From Glycocaulis abyssi (lineage in GTDB: Bacteria; Pseudomonadota; Alphaproteobacteria; Caulobacterales; Maricaulaceae), in assembly GCF_041429775.1 (NCBI RefSeq), contig NZ_CP163421.1:1947001-2011000 (forward strand): 64,000 nucleotides of DNA, in the 5' to 3' direction. Of this stretch, positions 1 through 9,234 are shown in pieces. Under the pieces are notes generated by a model, which was given only the letters and a program-made list of their open reading frames with translations, had not been told where the DNA came from and ran no database searches. The position numbers and the translations under genes are program-made. Position 1 is the stretch's first letter, and each line of letters starts with the position of its first letter.

Positions 1-2010
1 ATGATCCTGCCCGTCAAACAAAAGGCGGTTGTCCTGGCCGCAGCAGCCTGCCTCGCCGTCTTCACGCTTCCAGCCCCAAACGCCGCCGCGTCCGGGCTTG
101 GCGCCCTGTCAGCCGCCCAGCAGGCGAGTATTCCGCCGCAGGACATCGCCGCGATCGAGCGCCACAGCGCGGCGGGCGAGGCTGCCTTCCGCAGCAGCGA
201 TTTTCGCACCGCTACGCGCGAGTTCGAAGCCGCCTTCCTGATCTATCACCGCCATCTGGGGCTCAATCATCCCCTGTCTGTCGTTGCGGGCGCCAATATG
301 GGCATGGCCATGCTGGGTCAGGGCCGGTTTGCCGAAGCGCTCGAAGTGCTGGAGGTCGCGGACGAGATCCTCGCAGAGATTGATCCGGGCAATACCCGCC
401 GGCCGGGCATTCAGCGCGCGATCGCGATGGCCCGCGACCGCCAGAATCCCGGCGCACCGGCTGGCGCGCAGCCGGCACCGCAGCAATCGCCGCAAACTGC
501 ATCCCCCCAACCCACATCCGGCAGTTCGGTTGATGCGCTCAACAACGAGGCCGCCCGCGCGTATCAGGCAGGCGACTATGCGCGCGCGGAGACCGGCTTC
601 CTGCAGGTGCTTGCCGCCCATGAGGAGGCAGGTTCCGGGCGCAGCGAAGGCGCAGGCGTCGCCTGGGTCAATCTGGCCGAGGTCTATAACCAGACACGCC
701 GCCACGCCGAGGCGGAAAATGCACTCGCCCGTGCCCGCGCCATTTTCGAGGCCATCTCCCCCTCTCACCGCTATCTGGCGGTGGTGGAGAACAATCTGAC
801 CTCCGTTCAGCGCCATCAGGGCGGACCAGAGGCGGTGCTTGCCGGCTACCAGTCCGCGCTGGAGCGCATGCGTTCCACTTTCAGTGCCGACCATCCCAAC
901 ACCGCCGCAGCCATGGGCAATCTCGCCAGCGCCTATCTCTCGCTGGACCGCCCGGCAGAGGCACGGCCACTGCTGGAAGATGCGCTGGCGATTGAAATAG
1001 CCGCCTATGGCCGGGGCGCGCCGGAAAGTGCCGACACCGTCAGCGGGCTGGGCCGGGCCTATCTGGACCTTGGCCGCTATGAAGATGCCATCCGCTTCCA
1101 GCAGGACGCGCTCGACGTGCTGGAACAGACCGCCAACGCCAATCCGCGTCACGTGGCCACCCTGCGCCAGCGTCTGGGGCGCGCCCTGCAGATGGCCGGA
1201 CGGGCAGGCGATGCGGAGCCTGTTCTGCGGCAGGCCCTTTCCGAGAGTGAGGCTGCCTTCGGTCCCGGCACACGCCAGCCGGTTAGCGCGATGAGCTTTC
1301 TGGCCTCAGCCCTGTTCGATCAGGGCCGCTACCAGGAAGCCGAAAGCCTGCAAAGGCGCGCCATTGCAGAGGCGCAGCGGCTCGATAATGCCGAGCGCGC
1401 GAGCGTTACCGGCGCGCTGGAAAGCAATCTGGCAGGCAGTTTGCGCATGCTGGGCAGACTTGGTGATGCCGAAACGCTCTACCGGGCGTCGCTGGACGCT
1501 GCCGAGCGGGAGGGTCAACCGCTCTCCATCGCCATGAGCCTTGAAAATCTGGCCGGCTCCATCCGGGCTCAGGGCCGGCTGGATGAGGCAGCGGCCCTGC
1601 AGGTGCGCGCGCTTGATCTTTATCGCGAGACGCTGGGCGCCGACCATCCCGAGGCTGTGCGTGCCTTTGCCAATGCGGGAACGACGCTGGGCCTTGCCGG
1701 TGATTATGAGGGTGCTGAACGCCTGATGCGCGGCGGGCTGGACGGGCTGACAGGGCGCATCCCCGAGACGCATACCGCGCTTCTCGTCGCACGTGCGAAC
1801 CTCGCCTGGCTGTTTCTGCGCCATATGAACCGGCCCGCCGAGGCGCTGCAGCTCTACCGCACGGCCTCCAGATCCATCGTCAGCGCCGCGCTGGATGCTG
1901 CCCAGGCGGCTGGCACAGATACGGCTGCGACGGCGCTCATCGTGCGCCGCAACGACATGTTCCAGCTCCACACCGAAGCGGCCTGGGCCGCTGCCCATAA
2001 TGAAGGGTAA
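1..2010 (+). CDS. secreted TPR-repeat protein, partner of the downstream CHAT protease
   Basis: This 669-residue protein begins with a Sec signal peptide (about residues 1-30, hydrophobic core VVLAAAACLAVFTL, then an Ala-rich cleavage region), so it should act in the periplasm. After a first TPR-like unit and a Pro/Gln/Ala-rich linker (about 149-177) come many kinesin-light-chain-type TPR units, recognisable by repeated NLA/LGR-Y-A-A patterns. It has no catalytic domain. The next gene starts 4 bases after its stop and encodes a CHAT protease, so the pair looks like a split version of the single TPR-CHAT protein at 5707-8622. The ATG is the first base of the window; a start further upstream cannot be excluded. 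Function as a TPR scaffold or substrate-recognition arm is inferred. Confidence 0.85.
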   Translation: MILPVKQKAVVLAAAACLAVFTLPAPNAAASGLGALSAAQQASIPPQDIAAIERHSAAGEAAFRSSDFRTATREFEAAFLIYHRHLGLNHPLSVVAGANMGMAMLGQGRFAEALEVLEVADEILAEIDPGNTRRPGIQRAIAMARDRQNPGAPAGAQPAPQQSPQTASPQPTSGSSVDALNNEAARAYQAGDYARAETGFLQVLAAHEEAGSGRSEGAGVAWVNLAEVYNQTRRHAEAENALARARAIFEAISPSHRYLAVVENNLTSVQRHQGGPEAVLAGYQSALERMRSTFSADHPNTAAAMGNLASAYLSLDRPAEARPLLEDALAIEIAAYGRGAPESADTVSGLGRAYLDLGRYEDAIRFQQDALDVLEQTANANPRHVATLRQRLGRALQMAGRAGDAEPVLRQALSESEAAFGPGTRQPVSAMSFLASALFDQGRYQEAESLQRRAIAEAQRLDNAERASVTGALESNLAGSLRMLGRLGDAETLYRASLDAAEREGQPLSIAMSLENLAGSIRAQGRLDEAAALQVRALDLYRETLGADHPEAVRAFANAGTTLGLAGDYEGAERLMRGGLDGLTGRIPETHTALLVARANLAWLFLRHMNRPAEALQLYRTASRSIVSAALDAAQAAGTDTAATALIVRRNDMFQLHTEAAWAAAHNEG

Positions 2011-2014
2011 CACC

Positions 2015-3784
2015 ATGCACACCCGCAATATTGCGCGCTTTGCACGCACCCTGCTGGTCTCCACCTGCCTTGCTGGCGCGGCCTTAACGGGCAGCAGCTT
2101 CGCGCAAGGCTCGCAAGCCTGCCCGGAAGGCTCGATGGCGTATGAGTGTCTGCGCGCGGAAGGATATTGGGCCGCGCAATGGGCGATACAGACCTCTGCT
2201 GCCCGTGCCCTGTCGCAGGTCGGCGCGCGCTTTGCCTCCAGCGATGATGCGCTGGGCCTGCTCGTCGCTGAACGCCGCCGTGTGGCCGACCAGCGCAGCG
2301 CCGCCGAACGCCGGCTCTATGAGGCGCTGGCGATTGCCGATGCGGCCTCACGCGAGGAAGCCACCGCCGCCGCGCGCGCCACACTGGACACAGCCTCTGG
2401 CCGGCTTGGCGAGATTGACACCGCCCTGTCGCGCGACTTTCCCGAATACACTGAGCTCACCAGCCCGCAGCCCCTGACGGTCGAGGCTACGCAAAGCCTG
2501 CTGCGCGGCGATGAGGCGCTGATACTGATCCTTTCCGGGGAGCACTCCACCTTCGTCTTTGCGATCGATCAGGAGGGCATTGACTGGGCGCGCGTGGAGG
2601 TGACGGCAGCAGAGCTCGGCGAGGCGGTAGACCTGCTGCGCCGGGGCGTCGATCTCGATCACGGGCGCGGCCCCTGGAACGCGGTCGCGGTGCAGGCCAG
2701 CTCGGCGGCTGCAAGCCTGCCGGTGTTTGACCGACAGGCGGCGTTCCGGCTCTACCAGCAGCTATTGGCCCCTGTGGAGGCCCGGCTTGAGGGCAAGGCC
2801 CATGTCTATGCGGTGCCGTCCGGCGCGCTATCCAGCCTGCCACTGGCCCTGCTGGTAACCGAAGCGCCCACCGGAGCGGACAATGATAGCGATGCGCTGC
2901 GCCAGACCGCATGGCTGGGCCGGCGCCATGCGATGACGGTGCTGCCCTCGCCCGCCTCGCTGCGCTCGCTGACGCGCTTTGGCGCCAGCCGGGCCACGCA
3001 GCCTTTCCTGGGCGTTGGCGATCCGTGCATTGGCGCGCGCACAGGTGCGGGGTGCGAGCGTGCGCCCGCCAGCTCTGGCGAGCCCCGGCAGCGCGCCGGC
3101 GGTGTAACGCGCGGCGTTTTCAATGCCAGCGCCTCAGCTGACGGCGTGTTCCAGGCTGATGTGGAGGCGGTGCGCGCCTTGAGCGCCCTGCCCAACACCC
3201 GCCCTGAGCTCGTCGCACTCGCCGAAGCGTTCGGCGCAGAGCCCCGGCGCGATCTGCTGGTCGGCGACAGTGCGACCGAGACCAATCTGCGCAACACCGC
3301 CGGTCTCTCCAATCGCCAGGTTATCGCCTTTGCCACGCATGGCCTCATCGCCGACGAGCTGCCGGGTCTGACCGAGCCAGCGCTGGTCCTGACCCCGCCT
3401 GCCGAAGCCAGCGATGGTGATGACGGGCTTCTGACGGCTTCAGAAATCGCGCGCGACCTGACGCTGGATGCCGACTGGGTGATCCTGTCGGCGTGCAACA
3501 CGGCAGCGCCGGGCGGAGCGGGTGCGGAGAGCCTGTCCGGGCTTGCCAGCGCCTTCTTCTATGCCGGCGCGCGCGCCCTGCTGGTCTCGCACTGGGTGGT
3601 GGATGACGCCGCCGCGCGGCGTATCACAACCGGCACACTGTCAGCGATGAACGCCGATCCGTCAGCGGGGCGCGCAGAAGCGCTGCGCCAGTCCATGATG
3701 TCCATGATGGATGATCCGGACTTCACCCACCCTGCGATGTGGGCACCCTTCGTGCTGGTGGGGCAGAACCGCCCGGCGGAGTAG
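2015..3784 (+). CDS. secreted CHAT-domain (caspase-like) protease
   Basis: CHAT domains are caspase-fold cysteine peptidases with a His-Cys dyad. Both residues are visible: His442 in FATHG and Cys494 in LSACNT, followed by the usual AGARALLVSHW segment. The start at 2015 is chosen because GAAGGG lies 7 bases upstream and it gives a signal peptide (about 1-30, ending near SSFAQ); the in-frame ATG at 2000 is weaker. The N-terminal 150 residues are helical without clear TPRs, and the TPR part is supplied by the gene 4 bases upstream. The C-terminal half is closely similar to that of the protein at 5707-8622, so the two are paralogues. Substrates are unknown. Confidence 0.88.
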   Translation: MHTRNIARFARTLLVSTCLAGAALTGSSFAQGSQACPEGSMAYECLRAEGYWAAQWAIQTSAARALSQVGARFASSDDALGLLVAERRRVADQRSAAERRLYEALAIADAASREEATAAARATLDTASGRLGEIDTALSRDFPEYTELTSPQPLTVEATQSLLRGDEALILILSGEHSTFVFAIDQEGIDWARVEVTAAELGEAVDLLRRGVDLDHGRGPWNAVAVQASSAAASLPVFDRQAAFRLYQQLLAPVEARLEGKAHVYAVPSGALSSLPLALLVTEAPTGADNDSDALRQTAWLGRRHAMTVLPSPASLRSLTRFGASRATQPFLGVGDPCIGARTGAGCERAPASSGEPRQRAGGVTRGVFNASASADGVFQADVEAVRALSALPNTRPELVALAEAFGAEPRRDLLVGDSATETNLRNTAGLSNRQVIAFATHGLIADELPGLTEPALVLTPPAEASDGDDGLLTASEIARDLTLDADWVILSACNTAAPGGAGAESLSGLASAFFYAGARALLVSHWVVDDAAARRITTGTLSAMNADPSAGRAEALRQSMMSMMDDPDFTHPAMWAPFVLVGQNRPAE

Positions 3785-3789
3785 GGGCG

Positions 3790-5517
3790 CTAGCCTCCCG
3801 TCAGCCGGACGATAAGCTGGCGCACATCCTCAACACGTCCGGCAATGGCCGCGCCGGGCAGCGCGGCCACACTCTGCAGCATCTCCAGCGGCTCGCCGTC
3901 TTCGCCACTGCGGCGCAGGGCCGTGATCGAGTATTTGAACACGTCCGGCTCGCACTGGCCGCCCGTGAACGGATCAACCGCATAGAACTGCCCGAACTGG
4001 CCGGTATTGGTGTGCAGTATGCAGCGCTCCTCCGGGCTCAAGGACAGCCAGATCAGAGCGCGAAAATCATCCATGGCAGGCCCGGCATAATCCGAATGGC
4101 CAAGCCCGGCGCCGCCTGCCGCGCTGGTGTCTATGGTGCTGAGACCGGCCACCACGACCGGATAGGGCGGGCTGGAATCACCCGCGCGCGGATTGCCGCC
4201 ATTGATCCGGCGTGACAGGCGCAAGGCCCGGTCCCGGCTGGAGGCATACAGCGTCATCCCGCTGGCCAGATGGCCGATTTGCGGGATCAGGGCCATGAAT
4301 TCTTCGGCGTCGACATCGGGCGAAGCCCACACAACCTGATCAAACAGAGGCTCAGGCGGGCTGGGATAGGCTTGTGCAAAACGCTCCAGCGCGCGGGCGA
4401 GGAAGCGGTTGCCCATCGAATGGGCCACAATATGGATGCGGTGCGCATTCGCGCCATTCATCAGCAGGTAGAGATAGTCCACAAGATCGCGGATATTGTC
4501 CTCATTCACCTCCCGCCCGTCGGCAAAATAGCCCAGCAGGGAGGCGCGCGAGGGCCAGGAATAGAGGGCCGGCACGCCGTCAATTTCCAGATCGACCGCC
4601 AGCTGCGCCGCGCGTTCGGCCGCGCCCCGGAAATCGGAATTGAAGCCGTGAATGAAGACCAGAAGCTCACGCCGCTCTGAGGCGTCCATCGCCTCGCCCA
4701 GCGCATCGGTGAAGGCATAGTCGTCGGCAAACGGTTCCACCCGCTCAAGGATGAAATACTCACCGCGATACTGGTCGAGATCGCCGGGATAATCGCTACG
4801 GCGCGGGATGGTGCCAATATCGCGATTGCGCGGCACCGACACCGTCACCACGCCAAGGTCCAGCATCGCCGGCGTAACGCCGTAAAAGGCATTGGGGTCT
4901 TCAGAGCCGGTGCGCACCCGGTTGGTGCCGTAGAATACCGGCACGATGACATGGTCGGCATCCGCGCCCGCTGCCGGATCACGCGTCAGCGCTTCCTCAT
5001 CCTCGCGCGCCACTCTGGCGCGCAAAACCGCCAGCTCTGCCTGTGCGCCGGGAAGATCATGGGTCTCGCCAGCGGCCGACGCTGCCGCCTCCACAGCCAG
5101 CGCCGTCTCCATCAGATAGAGAAAATCACGCGCGCGCGCCGCACCCGCCTCCTCCAGCACCGCATAGGCGTCATCAAGGATTTCGCGCGCCCGGTCGAAC
5201 CGGCCCTGCGACATCTCCAGACGCGCCTCGCCAATCAGGCCGTGCGCCCACGCGCCCTCGACCGTATCGGATGCAGCAATCAGCGTACGGGCTGTTTGGT
5301 AGGCAATGCGCGCGCGCGCGATATCACCGCATTCTGCATGCCAGTCTGCCAGATCGAAATGGAGGGCGATCTGCCCGGAGCGGTCCAGCTCCAGACCGGC
5401 AAGATCAAGCGCTTCCACCCGGCCGGGATCAAGGTCACAGCTCTGCGCCCGGACGGTGCCTGGAGCGGCCAGAACGACCAGCCCGGCAAACATGCATGCC
5501 AGCATTCTCATGTGCAC
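3790..5517 (-). CDS. secreted alpha/beta hydrolase (DUF900/COG4782 type)
   Basis: The protein has a signal peptide (about 1-24, ending TVRAQ), a helical TPR-like stretch (about 30-180), then an alpha/beta hydrolase domain with the family's VFYGTNR entry motif, the oxyanion-region motif VFIHGFNSDF and the nucleophile elbow AHSMG with Ser367. This matches the DUF900 esterase/lipase-like family, whose substrates are mostly unknown. The GTG at 5517 is preferred because GGG of AAAGGG sits 7 bases upstream; ATG at 5511 is the alternative. It faces the CHAT gene tail-to-tail with a 5-base gap and is divergent from the TPR-CHAT gene at 5707, so it sits inside the caspase-like cluster. Confidence 0.82.
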   Translation of the reverse strand: MHMRMLACMFAGLVVLAAPGTVRAQSCDLDPGRVEALDLAGLELDRSGQIALHFDLADWHAECGDIARARIAYQTARTLIAASDTVEGAWAHGLIGEARLEMSQGRFDRAREILDDAYAVLEEAGAARARDFLYLMETALAVEAAASAAGETHDLPGAQAELAVLRARVAREDEEALTRDPAAGADADHVIVPVFYGTNRVRTGSEDPNAFYGVTPAMLDLGVVTVSVPRNRDIGTIPRRSDYPGDLDQYRGEYFILERVEPFADDYAFTDALGEAMDASERRELLVFIHGFNSDFRGAAERAAQLAVDLEIDGVPALYSWPSRASLLGYFADGREVNEDNIRDLVDYLYLLMNGANAHRIHIVAHSMGNRFLARALERFAQAYPSPPEPLFDQVVWASPDVDAEEFMALIPQIGHLASGMTLYASSRDRALRLSRRINGGNPRAGDSSPPYPVVVAGLSTIDTSAAGGAGLGHSDYAGPAMDDFRALIWLSLSPEERCILHTNTGQFGQFYAVDPFTGGQCEPDVFKYSITALRRSGEDGEPLEMLQSVAALPGAAIAGRVEDVRQLIVRLTGG

Positions 5518-5706
5518 TGCTCATCCCTTTTGTCAGAGCATGCCCTGCTCACCCGAAATTCTGCGGCACGCGGCACGCCCTGTCGAGCGCGATAGCGCTG
5601 GACTGTCCGTCTTTGTCAGACAACATACCGGGCAAGCGTTTGCCAGCGCGGGCCTGACACGCAATCATGGGCGGGAAGCGGGGCCGGTACGGGGAGGTGG
5701 CGGGTT

Positions 5707-8622
5707 ATGGCTTGCAATCATTTGAGGATCTGGGCGCTGAGCCTTGCCCTGCTGGCCGCGCCGCACGGCCTGGCGCAGGAAACGCCGCCACTGGCACCGT
5801 CGATCACCGAACCTGACGCCCGCGCCCTTATCGAGGCCGCTGAAGCGATCGACATGGAGCAAGACCCTGCCGGTGCGCGCGCGGCCTGGGAAGCAGCCTA
5901 CGATACCGCCCTGACGCTGGGCGATGTGGACGCGACCGACCGCGCCGCGATCATCAACCAGCTGGGCTCCGCGATCTTCTATGCGGGCGGGCGCGAGGAA
6001 GCGCTGGGCCTGTTCCGGGAGGCGGCGGACATTTTTGCTGAAGCCGGCCCGGACCATGCAGAGGCACTGGAACAGTCGCTGGGCAATGTCGCCTCGATAC
6101 TGGCAACCCTAGGCAGGCTGGCCGAGGCCGAACAGGTGCAGCGCGAGGTGATGGATATCCGCCGCACGCTCTACCCCGAAATGCACGTCCAGATCGCCCG
6201 TTCCTATTTCGAGCTCGGCTCGGTGCTCAATGCGCGCGGCGAGCTGGACGAGGCAGCCAGCCTTGTTGAGCGCTCGCTGGACATCCGCCGCGAGGTTCTG
6301 GAGGCGGGGCATCCCCATATCGCCATGACGCAGGTCAGCCTCGCGGCCATCCTGACGCGGGCCTACCGCTACGCCGAGGCGGCAGAGCTGTCGCGCGACG
6401 CTGCCGAGCAGCTGGAAGCCAATTTGCCGCCAGGCCATCCCTTTATCAGCTTTGCCCGGTCCAGCTATGCGGGCGCGCTCAATGCCTGGGGTCGGTATGA
6501 AGCGGCTGAGCCCCTGCTGCGGCGCATTCTTGACGAGCGCAGGGCGAGCCTTGGCGAAACACATCCCCAAGTCGCTGACACGCTGAACAATCTGGGCGTT
6601 GCCCTCTACGCACAGGGGCGCGAGGCGGAGGCCCGCCCGCTCTTCCTGGCTGCGCGGGACATTTACCGCACCGCGGCCGGCGCGACATCGGTCGAGGCGG
6701 CGCGCATGCAGATGAATGCCGCCGACGCCGCCATGGCGGCTGGTGATTATGATACCGCCCGCGCCGAATGGCTCGATACGCTGAGCGTATTTGAGGAGAC
6801 AGGCACGGCGGGTCCGGACCGGATACGGGTGCTGGCCGAGCTGGCGGCGCTGGAAGCGCTGAGCGGGAACGCACCGGCTGGACGGCAGCGTCTGGGAGAG
6901 GCGCGCGCGCTGGCCGTGTCCTACCTGCCCGAAAGCCATGCGCGCCGCCATGAGCTGACGATCGACGATGTATGGATTGACGCTGTCACCGGTAACGCCA
7001 TGCGCGCTGTGCCGCACGCAGTGGACGACGCCGTGATGGCGCTCGCTGCCGAGCTGGACCTGGTGGATGTCGATGCCGCGCGCGACATGGCGCGCAGCCG
7101 CCAGCGCGCTTTCCGGCGCGCGCTGGACATAGCCATGGCAGCAACCGACCGCGAGGCGGCGTTCCGCTATATGCAGCTGGTTCACACAACCGGGCTGGCG
7201 CTGGCCGCCGAGGCGACCGCCCTGCGCGGACGCGCCGGGGAGGACGGCACTGCGAGCCAGGTCCGCGAACGTCAGGATGGCTGGCGCGCCCTGCGCCGGG
7301 CCGAGGACAATTATATCAGCCTGCTGGCCGCCAGTGATGCGGCGGACCCGTCTGAAATCGCCGACGCCCGGCTGGCCTATGAGAGCGCCCGCGAAGAGCT
7401 GGCTGCGATGGCCGGGGCCAGCGATACGCAGACCGGCACGGCGCTGGTCAGCCTCGACGCCGTACGGGGCGCGCTTCAGCCGGACGAGACAGTGATCGCC
7501 TTTGCCTTCACCGAAGGGGGCGGGGTGGCTCTGCGTATCGGCCCTGACGGCGCGGAAATCGACCGGCTGGCCATCAGCCGCGATGAGGCACAATCGGCAG
7601 TCACCCGCCTGCGCGCGGCGCTGGAGGCCGGGCCGTCTGCCAGCCTCTCGCGCGCCTTCCCCGCCGCGCCCGCCCACCAGCTCCATGAGGGCGTCTTCAC
7701 GCCGCGTGTAAGAGCCGGGATCGAAGCGGGCAGCAGACTTTTCATCCTCGCGGACGGTCCCTACCGCTCCATTCCGTTCGAGGTATTGCTGACAACCGAA
7801 TACACAGCGCCGATGCACAGCGATGAAGCATTGCGCGGCGCGCCCTGGCTGATCCGTGACCATGGCCTTGCCACACTGGCCTCGCTGTCCAGCCTGACCA
7901 CGCACGAAAACGCCCCGTCCCGCCCGCCTTTCCTGATCGGTTTTGGCGCTCCGGTATTCGAGGGCGAGCCGGACGCGGCGCCAATGGCACTGGCCGCGCT
8001 GTTGCGCAGTGGCACGGAGGGTCTGCGGGCGCTTTCCGCGCTTCCGCCCCTGCCGGGAACGCGCGCTGAGCTGGAAGAGCTGGCCTTGCTGTTCGGGCCG
8101 GAGCGTTCCGATGTACGTCTGGGGATGTGGGCCACCGAAGCGGCTGTGAAGACGGCGGAACTTGACCAGGCCAGCGTACTGGTCTTCGCCACGCACGGCC
8201 TTCTGCCCGGCGCGCTGGAAACCGTGTCCGAACCGGCACTGGCCTTTACCCCGCCAGCCGAGCCCGGCCCGTTCGATGACGGGCTGCTGACCGCATCGGA
8301 GATAGCGCAGCTGCAGCTGCAGGCGGACTGGGTTGTCCTGTCCGCGTGCAACACGTTTGCCGCCGATGGCATTTCGCGCGCGCCGGACCGGCTGGCGCAA
8401 GCCTTCCTGTATGCCGGTGCGCGCAGCCTGCTGGTGTCGCACTGGGCCGTGCGCGACGACGTGGCAGCGATCATAACCGCCGAAACGGCCCGCCGCACTC
8501 TCGCCGGCGAGAGCCGCGCGGAGGCTTTCCGCAATGCGGTGCTGGGCGTGATGGATGATCCTGCCATACCCGGCGGCGCCCATCCGGGCATCTGGGGGCC
8601 GTTCGCCCTGATTGGCCAGTGA
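5707..8622 (+). CDS. secreted TPR-CHAT fusion protein
   Basis: A 971-residue protein with a signal peptide (about 1-20, ending HGLAQ), a long array of kinesin-light-chain-like TPRs (about 60-400), a helical linker and a C-terminal CHAT protease domain. The His-Cys pair is visible as His830 in FATHG and Cys881 in LSACNT, with YAGARSLLVSHW after it. GGAGG 9 bases upstream supports the ATG. The CHAT part is paralogous to 2015-3784, and the TPR part to 1-2010, so this is the fused form of the pair upstream. The family normally couples a TPR recognition arm to a caspase-like peptidase; the export signal points to periplasmic or surface action. Confidence 0.9.
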   Translation: MACNHLRIWALSLALLAAPHGLAQETPPLAPSITEPDARALIEAAEAIDMEQDPAGARAAWEAAYDTALTLGDVDATDRAAIINQLGSAIFYAGGREEALGLFREAADIFAEAGPDHAEALEQSLGNVASILATLGRLAEAEQVQREVMDIRRTLYPEMHVQIARSYFELGSVLNARGELDEAASLVERSLDIRREVLEAGHPHIAMTQVSLAAILTRAYRYAEAAELSRDAAEQLEANLPPGHPFISFARSSYAGALNAWGRYEAAEPLLRRILDERRASLGETHPQVADTLNNLGVALYAQGREAEARPLFLAARDIYRTAAGATSVEAARMQMNAADAAMAAGDYDTARAEWLDTLSVFEETGTAGPDRIRVLAELAALEALSGNAPAGRQRLGEARALAVSYLPESHARRHELTIDDVWIDAVTGNAMRAVPHAVDDAVMALAAELDLVDVDAARDMARSRQRAFRRALDIAMAATDREAAFRYMQLVHTTGLALAAEATALRGRAGEDGTASQVRERQDGWRALRRAEDNYISLLAASDAADPSEIADARLAYESAREELAAMAGASDTQTGTALVSLDAVRGALQPDETVIAFAFTEGGGVALRIGPDGAEIDRLAISRDEAQSAVTRLRAALEAGPSASLSRAFPAAPAHQLHEGVFTPRVRAGIEAGSRLFILADGPYRSIPFEVLLTTEYTAPMHSDEALRGAPWLIRDHGLATLASLSSLTTHENAPSRPPFLIGFGAPVFEGEPDAAPMALAALLRSGTEGLRALSALPPLPGTRAELEELALLFGPERSDVRLGMWATEAAVKTAELDQASVLVFATHGLLPGALETVSEPALAFTPPAEPGPFDDGLLTASEIAQLQLQADWVVLSACNTFAADGISRAPDRLAQAFLYAGARSLLVSHWAVRDDVAAIITAETARRTLAGESRAEAFRNAVLGVMDDPAIPGGAHPGIWGPFALIGQ

Positions 8623-8629
8623 CGCGATG

Positions 8630-9217
8630 TCAGTTGGTTATGAGGTAGTAAGGGATCTGGGCGCCGGTCAGGTTGGTGATCTCGATAATGAAGGGTTCCG
8701 ACCAGACCGGCACCCACTGGCAACTCACCGGGACCGGGCCGGTCAGCGTCTCGCATACCGGCTCGCCGGACGCGCGCCGGATGGACAGGCGCAGCGTGCC
8801 CGGCCCGCGTGTCTGCAGCGAAACCCGCGCTATGCGGCCCGAATGGAAGCTGTCACGCAGGACAGCAGCCTCCGCGCTGGCGAGCACGCCATTGCGATAG
8901 GCCGGACCGGCAATGCGCCCGCGCGCGGGCGGCACGCTCTCACCCAGCTCCTCCGCGCGCGCAAACCAGCGCCCGGCCAGATCGGCTTCGCCCTCTGCGG
9001 GGCGTGCACCGCTGGATTCCAGGAGGCTCGCCGCCGCCAGCAGGGCCGGACCATCGCTCTCCGCCTCACCGCGAAAGCCGATATCGAGCGCGGCGAGAAT
9101 CTGGCCATCCGGCTCGGCAACAGCCGACAGGACCGGCGCCGCTTGCTGCGATGCACAGCCGGTAAAGGCGGACAGGGCAATTGCCGCCGCCGCGAGGGCG
9201 CAGAGATACTGGCGCAT
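8630..9217 (-). CDS. putative lipoprotein of unknown function
   Basis: Not recognised as a named family. The N-terminus is a lipoprotein signal (MRQYLCALAAAAIALSAF followed by TGC, with Cys21 as the likely lipidated residue). The ATG at 9217 is chosen because AGAAGG lies 8 bases upstream; a TTG at 9235 would extend it by six residues. The C-terminal half is rich in alternating hydrophobic residues (RVSLQTRGPGTLRLSI) and ends in a probable beta-sandwich. It is divergent from the histidine kinase gene with almost no gap, and converges on the TPR-CHAT gene with a 7-base gap. Confidence 0.7.
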   Translation of the reverse strand: MRQYLCALAAAAIALSAFTGCASQQAAPVLSAVAEPDGQILAALDIGFRGEAESDGPALLAAASLLESSGARPAEGEADLAGRWFARAEELGESVPPARGRIAGPAYRNGVLASAEAAVLRDSFHSGRIARVSLQTRGPGTLRLSIRRASGEPVCETLTGPVPVSCQWVPVWSEPFIIEITNLTGAQIPYYLITN

Positions 9218-9234
9218 CGTGGGAGCCTTCTTCA

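Noticed and set aside
6109-8583. An 824-codon open frame on the minus strand inside the TPR-CHAT gene
   Set aside because: It mirrors a strongly supported plus-strand gene, has no domain or ribosome site, and is the usual by-product of GC-rich third positions.
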